A DNA stretch of 64,000 nucleotides, taken from NCBI GenBank assembly GCA_022843145.1, contig JALHOF010000016.1, positions 1-64,000 on the forward strand, written 5' to 3'. Positions 26,469 to 36,553 of this stretch are shown here, in pieces. Source of the stretch: Hyphomicrobium sp. (GTDB lineage: Bacteria; Pseudomonadota; Alphaproteobacteria; Rhizobiales; Hyphomicrobiaceae). The first letter of the stretch is position 1. Each line of letters starts with the position of its first letter. The translations under genes and the position numbers were made by a program. Below the pieces are notes generated by a model. That model made no database searches. It saw only the letters and a program-made list of their open reading frames with translations, and was not told where the DNA came from.

Positions 26469-29048
26469 CTACCACAAACCGCCGCGGCCGCCGGCGCCGA
26501 CGTTGTTGGATGGCCGCCGAGGCACCGCATCGTCGTATGCGTTGGCGGGCGCAACCGATTGCCCTCCGACGCTTCCAGTCGATGGATCCGAGAAGCCGAT
26601 GACGGAATAGGCATCGTCCGGCTCCTCGTTCGGCTTGAACGCCTCCATGATGGTCTGTTCGCCTTCCGTCCCCTGCGTGCGCAGGCCAGTCTTGATGTTG
26701 ATGCGCACGAGCTTGATGCCAGGCGGCACGCGGAATGGTGCTGCAGGCTTCTCAGCCAAAGCCATTTTCATAAAGCTGCCGAAGATCGGAGCGGCGACGT
26801 GGCCGCCGGTCTGGCCCTTGCCCATCGGCTTCGGCGTGTCGAAGCCGATGAACACGCCGACGACGAGATCGGGCGTATAACCGACGAACCAAGCGTCCTT
26901 CTCTTCATTGGTCGTGCCGGTCTTGCCGGCGATGGGACGGCCGAGCGACTTCAGCGACGTGGCGGTGCCGCGCTGGATCACGCCCTCCATGATCGACGTC
27001 ATCTGGTAGGCGGTGTGGGGGTCGACGATCTGCCGTCTTGCATCGGGAATCTCGGGCTCGGCCTGGCCGTTCCAGGCTTCGACGCGGCAATTCACGCACT
27101 CGCGCGCATCGTGCCTCCAGACCGTCTTGCCCCAGCGGTCCTGGATCCGGTCGACAAGCGTCGGGCGGACTTGCTTGCCGCCGTTCGCGAGCATGGCATA
27201 GGCCGTCGTCATCCGCAGCAGCGTCGTCTCGCCGGCGCCGAGCGACATCGACAGCACCGGCAGAAGATCTTCGTAGATGCCGAAGCGCCGCGCGTATTCC
27301 GTGATGATGGGCATGCCCATATCCTGGGCGAGCCGCACCGTCATCTGGTTCCTGGACTTCTCGATGCCGATGCGCAGCGTCGTCGGGCCGTACGACTTTT
27401 CCTTGTTGTAGTTTTCAGGCTTCCAGATCTCGCCGGGCCGGCTTTCGATTTCGATCGGCGCATCGAGCACGATCGACGTCGGCTTATAGCCATTGTCGAC
27501 GGCGGCGGCGTAGACGAAGGGCTTGAACGACGAGCCGGGCTGCCGCTTGGCTTGGATGGCCCGGTCGAACTGGCTCATGGCAAACGAGAAACCGCCCGCC
27601 ACAGCGTGAACGCGTCCGGTGTGCGGATCCATCGCGACGAGACCGCCGCTCACTTCCGGAATCTGCATCAGCGACCAGACGCCCGTGGGTTCCTGCGGAT
27701 CCTTGGGCGAAACATAAATCACGTCCCCTGGAACGAGAACGTCGGACACCGCCTTGGGGTCGATCTTCTTGGGCAATGCCTTGGCCCACTTGATCTCGTC
27801 GAAGCCGACCTCGACCGCCTCGCGTTGCGCAACCAGCGTTCCATCGATCTGCTTCTGCGGTTTCAAGCCGACAACGGCCTTGGCTTTCTGCGCATCCAGC
27901 ACGACGCCCAGACGCCAAGGTTGAATATCGGACGGCTGGTCGATGGCGCCGAGCGCGATACCCCAATCGCCGGAGATGTCGATCCGCGCGACCGGACCGC
28001 GCCAGCCCTGCTGACGGTCGAATGCGACGAGGCCGTCGATGAGCGCGCGGCGCGCCATCTGCTGTAGCTTCGGGTCGAGCGTGGTGCGGACCGAAAGTCC
28101 GCCGGCATAGAGCTTTTCTTCGCCGTACTGCGCGAACAGGGTGCGCCGGACTTCCTCGGCAAAGAACTCGGCCGTCGATATGTGCGTTCCGAACGCCCTC
28201 GGATTGACACTGAGGTCCTTCTTCTTCGACTCGGCCGCGACGGCTTTGTCGAGATGACCGTTCTGGACCATCTCGTCGAGAATCCAGTTTCGGCGCTCCT
28301 TGGCGCGCCGCTTCGTCGTCTCCGACTTGAACGGGTGATAATTGTTCGGCGCCTTCGGCAGTGCTGCGAGATAGGCGGCTTCGTGCGGTTCGAGATCCTT
28401 CAGCTCTTTGTTGAAATAGTTGAGCGAAGCAGCCGCCACGCCGTAAGAGTTGAGACCGAGAAAGATCTCGTTGAGATAGAGTTCGAGGATCTTGTCCTTC
28501 GAATAGGCACGCTCGATACGGATGGCGAGGATCGCCTCCTTGATCTTGCGCTCGAGGGTGCGGTCGTTGGTCAGCAGGAAGTTCTTGGCGACCTGCTGCG
28601 TGATCGTCGATGCGCCTTCGGTGCGCCGATCAGAGCCCTTGAACTTGGCTTCGGCAAATTTGTAGACGGCGCGGCCGATACCCTGGAAATCGAGGCCGCC
28701 GTGTTCGTAGAAGCGTTTGTCCTCGGCCGAAAGGAATGCCGACAGCACTTGCTTCGGGATCGTATTGATCGGCACGAAAATGCGGCGCTCGCGCGCGAAT
28801 TCGGCGATCAGCGATCCGTCGTGGGCATGGATCCGCGACATCACCGGCGGCTCGTATTTGGCCAAGCTGTCGTAGTCGGGCAGATCCTTCGACGCCTTCC
28901 ACAAGAAGAACCCGGCAACCGCCGAGCCGACCAGGAACATCACGACCCCAGCCGCGAACGCAAAGCCAAGGAAGCTCAGCAACCAGCTCTTACGGCGCTT
29001 GCGCTTCCGTGTCGGTTCGATTGGCGGTGGATAGACTGGAGCTCGCAT
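26469..29048 (-). CDS. mrcA: Class A penicillin-binding protein 1A
   Basis: An 859-residue bifunctional peptidoglycan synthase. One N-terminal membrane span (LLSFLGFAFAAGVVMFLVG) precedes the glycosyltransferase domain (AFLSAEDKRFYEHGGLDFQG, EGASTITQQVAKN, LYLNEIFLGLNSYG) and an OB-like insert. The transpeptidase domain follows, with the active-site serine in PGSSFKPF, the SxN motif as KSRNQMTV, and KTGTTNEEKDAWFVGY. The start is the ATG giving MRAPVYPPP. It lies between the amidase and prfB, the usual order in this order of bacteria. Confidence 0.93.
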   Translation of the reverse strand: MRAPVYPPPIEPTRKRKRRKSWLLSFLGFAFAAGVVMFLVGSAVAGFFLWKASKDLPDYDSLAKYEPPVMSRIHAHDGSLIAEFARERRIFVPINTIPKQVLSAFLSAEDKRFYEHGGLDFQGIGRAVYKFAEAKFKGSDRRTEGASTITQQVAKNFLLTNDRTLERKIKEAILAIRIERAYSKDKILELYLNEIFLGLNSYGVAAASLNYFNKELKDLEPHEAAYLAALPKAPNNYHPFKSETTKRRAKERRNWILDEMVQNGHLDKAVAAESKKKDLSVNPRAFGTHISTAEFFAEEVRRTLFAQYGEEKLYAGGLSVRTTLDPKLQQMARRALIDGLVAFDRQQGWRGPVARIDISGDWGIALGAIDQPSDIQPWRLGVVLDAQKAKAVVGLKPQKQIDGTLVAQREAVEVGFDEIKWAKALPKKIDPKAVSDVLVPGDVIYVSPKDPQEPTGVWSLMQIPEVSGGLVAMDPHTGRVHAVAGGFSFAMSQFDRAIQAKRQPGSSFKPFVYAAAVDNGYKPTSIVLDAPIEIESRPGEIWKPENYNKEKSYGPTTLRIGIEKSRNQMTVRLAQDMGMPIITEYARRFGIYEDLLPVLSMSLGAGETTLLRMTTAYAMLANGGKQVRPTLVDRIQDRWGKTVWRHDARECVNCRVEAWNGQAEPEIPDARRQIVDPHTAYQMTSIMEGVIQRGTATSLKSLGRPIAGKTGTTNEEKDAWFVGYTPDLVVGVFIGFDTPKPMGKGQTGGHVAAPIFGSFMKMALAEKPAAPFRVPPGIKLVRINIKTGLRTQGTEGEQTIMEAFKPNEEPDDAYSVIGFSDPSTGSVGGQSVAPANAYDDAVPRRPSNNVGAGGRGGLW

Positions 29049-29186
29049 GCGCCTCAAGGTCCGTTCGAGGGCCGTTTCTAGATCGCTTCTTGCACCGCAG
29101 CAAGCGCCAGCCGCGAACAACTCAATCTAGCACGCATTGTGGCGTCACGTCGTCCAACGGCCGCCATTATCCAACATCGCGACGGT

Positions 29187-30596
29187 TCATCGCGATCCGA
29201 CGGCGCGGCGGCTGAAATACTGGTCGACCGCCTGTGCGATGGAGGTCGACACCTGCTTCTGCCACGACTCCGACTTCATCAGCTTTTCGTCGTCGTCGTT
29301 GCTCATGTAGCCGAGTTCCACGAGAACTGACGGAGAGCCGGTCTGTTTCAAGACCTTGAAGGCGGCAGCGCGCATCGGATCGCGGGATACAGGAATCGCT
29401 TTTCCGAGCTTCGAAACGAGCGTTCGGGAAAAATCCGCCGAAAAGTTTGCCGTCTCTCGTTTGAGCAAGTCGATCAGGATCGAGCGGACCTCGTCCTGGC
29501 CCTCGCCATCGGACGACTCGAGCCCGGCGATCAAGTCGGACGCGTTCTCCTTCTCGGCCATCAATCGCGCGAGGCTGTCCGACGCGCGCTCCGAAAGTGT
29601 GTAAACCGAGGCCCCACGGATCACCTGAGTAAGGTTTTTGGCATCGATACTGTCCGCATGGAGGGAGATGAACAGGTCCGGCGCGTGTTCTCGCGACAAC
29701 TTCAACCTCTGGTCGAGCGACACGAACACATCGGTTTGCCGCGTCAAGACGACCTTATAGCGGCCAGTCGCAACCAACGCGGATTTGAGTTGTTGTGCCA
29801 CCAATAGGACTACCGTCTTCTCATAGAGATTGGATCCGCCGATTGCACCGGGATCAATTCCGCCGTGCCCCGGATCGATCATCACCACGGGCTTCGCACG
29901 CGATTTCGGCTTCTCGGTATGCTCCTCATGGACGGTTGGCTTCTGCTCCCGTGCGTGCGCCGCGGCCGCCGCCGCGCGGGCCGCACCCGTACCGCCACCG
30001 AACGCCGCCGCTTCCATCGGCACGAAATCGATCGACAGTTTCAGCCCCGCCCCCTCGGCGAGGGGTTTCATGTCCGCTCGGTCGATCGCCACGGGACCTT
30101 CGGTGTCGATGACGATGCGCGCCTTGCCCTCCGCGAAGAGCCCGTAGCGAAAGGCTTGCGACAGCCCGATCGCACCGCGGCCAGCACCCGCCGGCAGACG
30201 GAACACGACTTCTGGCATATCGATGATGACGCGATAGGGGTTGGCGAGCGTCACGATCTCGGCCTTCACACCCTTCGACAAAACGATACTGAACGTTGTT
30301 CTTGATTTGTCGCCAGATACGAGCGCGGAACTGGCGATGGCACCCTGCGAGCCCGACGGTGCGTTTGCAGGCATCGTGTCCGAACGGCTTGCCCGTGGTC
30401 GACGCGGTTGAGTGGTAGGAGCCGCTGAAAGCGCTGACCCGGATGCTGCTGCTGCCGGCGCCGCCCCGGACTTCGTTTCCCAGTTGCCGGTTTGAGCGAC
30501 GGCTTCTGCGGATGCGACGGCCGCTCCACTCCCTATAATCAACAAGAGGGTAGCCAATCGCGACAACGCGCGCAGAAGCAGCGTCCGCCTCGGCAT
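29187..30596 (-). CDS. N-acetylmuramoyl-L-alanine amidase with AMIN domain
   Basis: A roughly 470-residue periplasmic cell-wall amidase. After a signal peptide (LATLLLIIGSGAAVASAEA) comes an AMIN domain (FSIVLSKGVKAEIVTLANPY). The Amidase_3 catalytic domain has zinc ligands in VMIDPGHGGIDPGAIGG, ...YEKTVVL and LFISLHADS, and ends with VLVELGYMSNDDDEKLM. It cleaves peptide stems from glycan strands during cell separation. The ATG at 30596 gives a compact signal peptide; an ATG at 30620 is an alternative. Confidence 0.9.
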   Translation of the reverse strand: MPRRTLLLRALSRLATLLLIIGSGAAVASAEAVAQTGNWETKSGAAPAAAASGSALSAAPTTQPRRPRASRSDTMPANAPSGSQGAIASSALVSGDKSRTTFSIVLSKGVKAEIVTLANPYRVIIDMPEVVFRLPAGAGRGAIGLSQAFRYGLFAEGKARIVIDTEGPVAIDRADMKPLAEGAGLKLSIDFVPMEAAAFGGGTGAARAAAAAAHAREQKPTVHEEHTEKPKSRAKPVVMIDPGHGGIDPGAIGGSNLYEKTVVLLVAQQLKSALVATGRYKVVLTRQTDVFVSLDQRLKLSREHAPDLFISLHADSIDAKNLTQVIRGASVYTLSERASDSLARLMAEKENASDLIAGLESSDGEGQDEVRSILIDLLKRETANFSADFSRTLVSKLGKAIPVSRDPMRAAAFKVLKQTGSPSVLVELGYMSNDDDEKLMKSESWQKQVSTSIAQAVDQYFSRRAVGSR

Positions 30597-31495
30597 TTTC
30601 GCGCTATGCCCCCGCCTCATCCTCGGCCGAACCCCCTTGCTCGAACCTTGATTCCACCGGACGCGCACTCGAAAGCCGTCCGGCGGCCCGTTCTGAACAT
30701 GACGTTAATCAGATTTTTGCTAATAATCTCCATAACTTCTGATATGTTGTCGCGTGTGGACGTCGCTCGATTCGCTTATAGCACTCTTGCAACCGCTATG
30801 GTGAACCCGTACAACTTCCATTGTAACTCGCTGGACCCGGCCGTCAGCGGTCAAGGCCTTCGGCATTCGGATTGCTGGCGTCGTCGCAAGACCGCCTGTT
30901 CCAGTCGCGAATTGCCGATCGTGACCGCCGACCGAAGCTGCCGAACGGGACCCCGCGATAACACGGCTCGTCGAGCTCACTAGTCGGCCGTCGGGAGGTC
31001 CGCGCTTGCGCACGCAAGCCGCGTACTGCCACCCATGCCGCAGCGATGCCCGGTATCCGGGAGGATCGAGCCGCCAGGATTTTCGAATGCTGCTCTCGCA
31101 AAGACGCCAAGCGAAAGGGGCGCGAGTACGAGAGTTGGGCAACAGATCGGCCTGCTGGAAGCATGCTTTCGGCAGGGATACCGGACTGGGTGTCCACGCC
31201 ATTCATCATTTCCGTCGTGGTTCCTCGCCTGCGGTTTGAACGCCGCGCAGCGCGGTCCAACTGGACAAGTCACCATCATGCGCGACCGAAGCACAACCCG
31301 CGTTGTCCAAACCAGGCCCGCCCAGGCCCGGTGCGAGCGTGCCACCGTCGACGCCATCCACCATCTCGCAATTCCAACCAACCCCTTCGTGGCGCGCGCC
31401 CTTGCTTGGCGTATCGCACCCCGAGGATCCGCGCCTTACGGCGCCGGATCCGGACGAGGCGGGCCGCAGAGCCGGCGCGCGAAGGAACAAATCCA
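30597..31495. other. Long divergent region between the amidase gene and rne, with a long rne leader
   Basis: About 900 bp without a protein gene. It contains an AT-rich patch at 30705-30750, unusual for this GC-rich DNA, and the promoter-like element at 30787-30815. If that promoter is real, rne has a leader of roughly 675 nt. Long leaders are used for RNase E autoregulation in other bacteria. Frames open through this stretch are low-quality extensions of rne. Confidence 0.45.
30787..30815 (+). promoter_or_regulatory. Putative sigma-70-type promoter for rne
   Basis: TTGCAA at 30787-30792 and TACAAC at 30810-30815 are separated by exactly 17 nt and point toward rne. The match is moderate and untested. 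Confidence 0.35.
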
Positions 31496-34400
31496 ATGTC
31501 CAACAACAAAATGCTCATCGATGCCACGCATCCGGAGGAAACCCGGGTCGTGGTCCTGCGCGGAGGCCGGGTAGAGGAGTTCGATTACGAGAGCGCCGCC
31601 CGTAAACTTCTGCGCGGCAACATTTATCTGGCCAAGGTGACGCGCGTCGAGCCGTCGCTGCAAGCTGCGTTCGTGGAATATGGCGGCAATCGCCATGGGT
31701 TCCTGGCATTCAACGAAATCCATCCGGATTACTACCAGATCCCGATGGCCGATCGGCAGGCGCTGATCGACGAAGAAGCGCAGGCTGAAGCGGAGGAGGA
31801 AGCCGCTGCCGACGCGCGCGCGGAAGCCGTTGCGCGCCGCCGCAAGCCTCAGCGTCCGCGCGGCGACGACCGCCGCCGTGGCCACGATCGTGGCGGCGAA
31901 CGCATGCGCGACGACGCCGACCGCCCGAACTCCGATGATGCCGACGACATGACGGCAGTGGGCGACGACACGGCAGACAACGGCTCGTCGAGCTATGCGG
32001 AAAACGCCGGTCTCGTCGAGATCGCCTTGTCAGAGATGCCGCCCCCGGAAACGGTTGGCGGTTTCGGACAATCGGCCGAAACGGACGACCACCCCGACGA
32101 TCGTGGGCATGACGACGATCGCGCCGAGGATGCTTCCGATCACGATCACGGCGACGGCAATGCCGATGATCATGGTCACGATCACCACGATCACGAGCAT
32201 GACGACCACGAGGCGTCCGCGCGCGACGACCGCGGCGGCGAACGGAACGGCAGCGATGTCGAGCCTTCGGATGATCGCGGAAACGACGACGACCAGGACG
32301 AGCCCGGCAGCGTGCAGGACGTGGCCGCCAACGGAGAGTCGGCCGAGGTCGAACAAGTCGGGACCGAAGACGCTCTCGACGAGTTTGCCTCGCGTCCGCG
32401 CCCGCGCCGCCGCACGCGCAGCTACAAGATCCAGGAAGTCATCAAGCGCCGCCAGGTCATCCTGGTCCAGGTCGTGAAGGAAGAGCGTGGCACCAAAGGC
32501 GCGGCGCTGACCACCTATCTTTCGCTCGCTGGCCGCTACACGGTTCTGATGCCCAATACCGCGCGCGGCGGCGGCATCAGCCGCAAGATCAACAACCCCC
32601 AGGATCGCAAGCGCCTCAAGGCTATTGCCCAGGAGCTCGAAGTTCCCGAGGGCATGGGCCTGATCATCCGTACCGCTGGCGCGGCCCGCACATCGCAGGA
32701 GATCAAGCGCGATTTCGAGTACCTCCTGCGGCTGTGGGAGAGCGTCCGCGAGATGACGCTGCAGAGCGAGGCACCGAGCCTCGTCTATGAGGAAGGCAAC
32801 CTCATCAAGCGTTCGATCCGTGACCTCTATAACAAGGACGTCGACGAGATTATCGTTGCCGGCGCCGAAGCGCACCGGGACGCACGCGACTTCATGCGCA
32901 TGTTGATGCCTAGTCACGCCAAGAACGTGATCGAGTATCAGGCGCCGGAGCCGCTGTTCACGAAGTTCGGCATCGAGCGTCAGCTCAACGCGATGTTCAG
33001 CCCCTACGTCACACTGCGTTCGGGCGGCTATCTGGTGATCAACCAGACCGAAGCCCTGGTCGCTGTCGACGTCAACTCCGGCAAGTCGACGCGCGAGTTC
33101 TCGATCGAGGAAACCGCGCTCAACACCAATCTCGAAGCCTCCGACGAGATCGCGCGCCAAGTCAAGCTGCGCGACCTCGCCGGCCTGATCGTCATCGACT
33201 TCATCGACATGGAGGAGAAGCGCAACAATCGCTCCGTCGAGCGCCGTCTGAAGGACGCGCTGCGCTTCGATCGCGCTCGCATTCAGCTCGGCCGCATTTC
33301 GCACTTCGGCCTGATGGAGATGTCGCGACAGCGGCTGCGCACCGGCGTGCTCGAAGGATCGACGACGCAATGCCCGCACTGCCAGGGCACCGGCATTATC
33401 CGCTCGACGGAGAGCGTGGCGCTCGCCGTGCTGCGCGGCCTCGAGGATGCCGTAACGGCAGGCGCGCGCACGCCATTGATCGCGACGACCACGCCGACGG
33501 TCGCGCTGTACATCCTCAACAACAAGCGCGGCTTCATCATCGACATGGAGGCGCGCCTCGGCATGCCGGTCACCGTTCAGGGATCGGACAAGCTGCAGGG
33601 TGCCAACTACATGATCGAGAAGGGCGCGGCACTGATCGCCACGCCCCTCCGCCGGACCGATCGCAACGCCGTCAACATGGACTGGGGCTTCGACGGCGAC
33701 GAGGATGCGCCGGAGGCAATGCAGGCGCCGATCGAGGACGTCGACAGCGACGATGCGGACGATCGCATCGAACAGCCGCGGCATTCGGGCCGTGATCGTG
33801 GCGACCGGGGACGCAGCGGCGGACGCGAGAACCGGGAACCGCGTGAGCCACGAGAACCGCAATTTGCTGGTGAGGATCGTGGCGAGGACGACCGCGAAGG
33901 CGTGAGCGCCGAAGATGGCGGCCGCCGGCGCAAGCGTCGCCGTCGCCGCGGCGGCCGGCGCGGTGACCGCTTCGAGGGTGACGCCATGCGTGCGAGCCCC
34001 GAAGGCAGCGACACGAGCACTGACGCCGCGGGCGGCGACGACGATGATTTGCCGATGGCGGCAGGCAACGACCGCGCTGCGTTCACCGCCAACGACGACG
34101 ACTCGGGCGTGATCGAGATCAATGGTCACGATGCCAATGAAGACGATGACAGCACGGAGCCCGGCGAGCGAGCCGACGGCGAGGGCGGCAATCGCGCCGA
34201 AGGCGAAGGACGCCGCCGGGGCCGCCGCCGCGGACGCCGGGGCGGACGCCGCAACCGCGAACGCGGCGAGAATTCGCCGGCGCCTGGCCTGGAGCCGCAG
34301 CCGTTCATCGGTGATGCCGAAACCGCACCGTTTGTAGCGGACCATGACGCCGACCAGCACACACTTCGCGCGGATGACGACGGCGGCGAACGTCCAGCGG

Positions 34401-34747
34401 CAATCGTCAAGCCGCAACGGGGCGCACCGGCTACGTCGCACGATCAACCGCTGCCTGTATCCGTCGCGGCCGACCCCGTAGAGACGGCACAACCGCAGTC
34501 ACCTGCGCCGGTAGCGGCACCGGCACCGGCAGCGCCGATCATCGCTCCGGCTCCGATTGGTGAGACGCCGAGCGGGCAACACGCGGAAATACCGCGGCAT
34601 CGCCAGCGCGCGATGACGGAGCCCGGCCAACCGAAGATCGAACGCGTCGTCGTCAGGTCGGATGCGAGCGTCGACACGACGCCGGAGGCGGAGGCTGAAC
34701 GTCCCGCCCGCAAGGGCTGGTGGTCGCGACGCTTCGGCGGCGAGTGA
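31496..34747 (+). CDS. rne: Ribonuclease E
   Basis: A 1083-residue endoribonuclease, core of the RNA degradosome. The S1 domain begins at GNIYLAKVTRVEPSLQAAFV near residue 41. It is split by an acidic insertion of about 215 residues (about 90-305), and resumes at YKIQEVIKRRQVILVQVVKE. The catalytic core has SGGYLVINQTEALVAVDVNS and VIDFIDM. The zinc-link is CPHCQGTG. The C-terminal 350 residues are disordered, with RRKRRRRRGGRRG and similar RNA-binding patches. The ATG follows AAGGA. The gene ends in a strong terminator. Confidence 0.93.
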   Translation: MSNNKMLIDATHPEETRVVVLRGGRVEEFDYESAARKLLRGNIYLAKVTRVEPSLQAAFVEYGGNRHGFLAFNEIHPDYYQIPMADRQALIDEEAQAEAEEEAAADARAEAVARRRKPQRPRGDDRRRGHDRGGERMRDDADRPNSDDADDMTAVGDDTADNGSSSYAENAGLVEIALSEMPPPETVGGFGQSAETDDHPDDRGHDDDRAEDASDHDHGDGNADDHGHDHHDHEHDDHEASARDDRGGERNGSDVEPSDDRGNDDDQDEPGSVQDVAANGESAEVEQVGTEDALDEFASRPRPRRRTRSYKIQEVIKRRQVILVQVVKEERGTKGAALTTYLSLAGRYTVLMPNTARGGGISRKINNPQDRKRLKAIAQELEVPEGMGLIIRTAGAARTSQEIKRDFEYLLRLWESVREMTLQSEAPSLVYEEGNLIKRSIRDLYNKDVDEIIVAGAEAHRDARDFMRMLMPSHAKNVIEYQAPEPLFTKFGIERQLNAMFSPYVTLRSGGYLVINQTEALVAVDVNSGKSTREFSIEETALNTNLEASDEIARQVKLRDLAGLIVIDFIDMEEKRNNRSVERRLKDALRFDRARIQLGRISHFGLMEMSRQRLRTGVLEGSTTQCPHCQGTGIIRSTESVALAVLRGLEDAVTAGARTPLIATTTPTVALYILNNKRGFIIDMEARLGMPVTVQGSDKLQGANYMIEKGAALIATPLRRTDRNAVNMDWGFDGDEDAPEAMQAPIEDVDSDDADDRIEQPRHSGRDRGDRGRSGGRENREPREPREPQFAGEDRGEDDREGVSAEDGGRRRKRRRRRGGRRGDRFEGDAMRASPEGSDTSTDAAGGDDDDLPMAAGNDRAAFTANDDDSGVIEINGHDANEDDDSTEPGERADGEGGNRAEGEGRRRGRRRGRRGGRRNRERGENSPAPGLEPQPFIGDAETAPFVADHDADQHTLRADDDGGERPAAIVKPQRGAPATSHDQPLPVSVAADPVETAQPQSPAPVAAPAPAAPIIAPAPIGETPSGQHAEIPRHRQRAMTEPGQPKIERVVVRSDASVDTTPEAEAERPARKGWWSRRFGGE

Positions 34748-34773
34748 CGCCGGTATCAGGAACTTGATCCAAG

Positions 34774-34804
34774 CGCGGGCGGCGAGAGCTGCCCGCGTTT
34801 TTTT
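34774..34804 (+). terminator. Rho-independent terminator of rne
   Basis: CGCGGGC and GCCCGCG arms with a 10-nt loop, followed by seven T residues. It lies 27 bp after the rne stop. Confidence 0.9.
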
Positions 34805-34867
34805 GTTGCGCTTCAGGTGCCGACCAGCACCCGCGCGGGTGTTTGCGCTTCGGGTGCCCCAATGCCG

Positions 34868-35025
34868 CCCGTCGCGAGAAACGCGGTGGCGGCAGCGCCA
34901 AAAGACCCCGCCCGTCGCGAGAACGCGGTGGCGGCAGTGCCAAGAGACCCCGCCCGTCGCGAGAAACGCGGTGGCGGCAGTGCCAAAAGACCCCGCCCGT
35001 CGCGAGAAACGCGGTGGCGGCAGCG
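34868..35025. repeat. 43-bp tandem repeat, about 3.6 copies
   Basis: Units start at 34868, 34911, 34953 and 34996 (lengths 43, 42, 43 and a partial of about 30). Each begins CCCGTCGCGAGAAACGCGG and ends in AAAAGACCCCG with very few differences. It fills the gap between the rne terminator and the end of the convergent aminotransferase gene. It shows no CRISPR-like spacers. Confidence 0.9.
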
Positions 35026-35046
35026 CAGTCGATTGAGATCGGCGGC

Positions 35047-36252
35047 CTAGCCGCGCAAACTCTCCCATCGCGACAGCCGGTCGAGTGCCTCGGCCATGTC
35101 CGCATGTTTCCCGGCATACGAAAATCGCAGAAAATGACCACCGCGCGTCGCGTCGAAGTCGATGCCGGGCGTTGCGGCGACACCGGTCTCGTCGAGCATC
35201 TTGCGTGCGAAAGCGCCGCTGTCTCCGGTCAACTCCGCGATGTTGCAATAGAGGTAGAACGCCCCGTCTGCTGGAACGATGTCGCGAAAGCCAACCTTCG
35301 GCAGACCGTCGAGCAGGAGGGCGCGATTGGCGGCGTAGATGGCGCGGTTTGCCTCCAATTCCTCGCGGCTGTCGAATGCGCCGAGCGCTGCGACCTGCGA
35401 TGGCGTCGGCGCCGAAATATAGAGATTCTGCGCAAGCTTCTCGATCGGCCGGACCAGTTCGTCGGGCACCACCATCCAGCCGATACGCCAACCGGTCATG
35501 GAAAAGTACTTCGAGAAGCTGTTGATGACGATCGCATCGTCCGAAAGCGCGAGCGCGGTCACGGCATCGAGGCCACCATACGTCAGCCCATGATAGATCT
35601 CGTCGGATATGAACCGCATGCCACGGCGGCGGCAGGCTTCGATGAGGCCTCGTAAGCGTTCGGGCTCCAGCATGGTTCCCGTCGGATTGGCGGGCGACGC
35701 GACGAGTAGCCCCGACAGCGGTTCATCGACAGCGTCGATTTCCGCAGGCGTCGGCATCCACCGCGTCGACGGCCCGCAGGCAAGCATGACAGGCTCGCAG
35801 CCCAGCGCGCGCAGAATATTCCGGTAACAGGGGTAGCCGGGCTCAGGCAACGCCACGCGATCGCCCGCGTCGAACAGCGCGAGGAACGCCAGCACGAACC
35901 CCGCAGACGAGCCGGACGTGACGACAATGCGCGCGGAAGGCACTTTTATTCCATAGGTCTCGTCGTAGTGGCGGGAGATGCGCTCTCGCAGCTGCGGCAT
36001 CCCGAGCGCCTGCGTGTACCCGAGAGGGTCGCAATCTAAGGCGCGCAGCAACGCCGCGCGTGCGCCCGCCGGAGCGGGCGTCCCAGGCTGGCCCACTTCC
36101 ATATGAACGATGCGGTGGCCCGCGGCCTCGCGCGCGGCCGCGGTCCGCATGATGTCCATCACGATGAAGCTCGCGATGTCGCTGCGCCGCGACGCCGACA
36201 GCCCCCTGGCCGCACGCGAGCGCACGCTATCGTTTTGGTGATCGCCCATGAC
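35047..36252 (-). CDS. Class I/II PLP-dependent aminotransferase
   Basis: A 401-residue fold-type I aminotransferase. Features: HMEVGQPGTPAPAGARAALL, GYTQALGMPQLRERIS, VASPANPTGTMLEPE, FISDEIYHGLTYGG and the PLP-lysine motif INSFSKYFSMTGWRIGW. FLRFSYAG near the end carries the conserved substrate-binding Arg. The family is clear (aspartate/aromatic/alanine aminotransferase group) but the amino acid is not. The start is the ATG giving MGDHQNDSVRS, with AAGG upstream. Confidence 0.87.
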   Translation of the reverse strand, partial: VMGDHQNDSVRSRAARGLSASRRSDIASFIVMDIMRTAAAREAAGHRIVHMEVGQPGTPAPAGARAALLRALDCDPLGYTQALGMPQLRERISRHYDETYGIKVPSARIVVTSGSSAGFVLAFLALFDAGDRVALPEPGYPCYRNILRALGCEPVMLACGPSTRWMPTPAEIDAVDEPLSGLLVASPANPTGTMLEPERLRGLIEACRRRGMRFISDEIYHGLTYGGLDAVTALALSDDAIVINSFSKYFSMTGWRIGWMVVPDELVRPIEKLAQNLYISAPTPSQVAALGAFDSREELEANRAIYAANRALLLDGLPKVGFRDIVPADGAFYLYCNIAELTGDSGAFARKMLDETGVAATPGIDFDATRGGHFLRFSYAGKHADMAEALDRLSRWESLRG

Positions 36253-36553
36253 CTTGCTTGCCTTGGTTCTGCCCAATTGAAAACCGTTGATGCCTGGATC
36301 CGCTGATCCGGTCCAGCGTCGAGCCGCAGCAGCACAATGAAATGCGCGGTTCGACATGGTCTTTCAGTGGCTTGCGCATCAGTTCAGTTCCGCGCGTTGA
36401 CGTGCCAAGCCGTGACGACTACGGTCCGCGACGAAGCCTCGCGGGACACAGAGTGGCCTGCGCAGACGATCGAGTGGCGGACCCCCTGTGGCGACGGGCT
36501 CAGGCCGGTTCGAATGCAACCGATACCCGATATCGAGAGCGAACTCAGAACGC
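36253..36553. other. Divergent promoter region of the aminotransferase and M48 genes
   Basis: About 300 bp between divergent genes. I saw no clear promoter, repeat or RNA gene. Confidence 0.4.

Noticed and set aside
26466-28067. 533-codon plus-strand open frame
   Set aside because: Antisense of the PBP1A gene, with His/Arg-rich composition typical of a shadow.
32030-34492. 820-codon open frame on the minus strand
   Set aside because: It is the antisense of rne; the plus strand encodes clear RNase E motifs and the minus product is low-complexity.
34868-35025. CRISPR array
   Set aside because: Units abut directly with no spacers and no cas gene is near.
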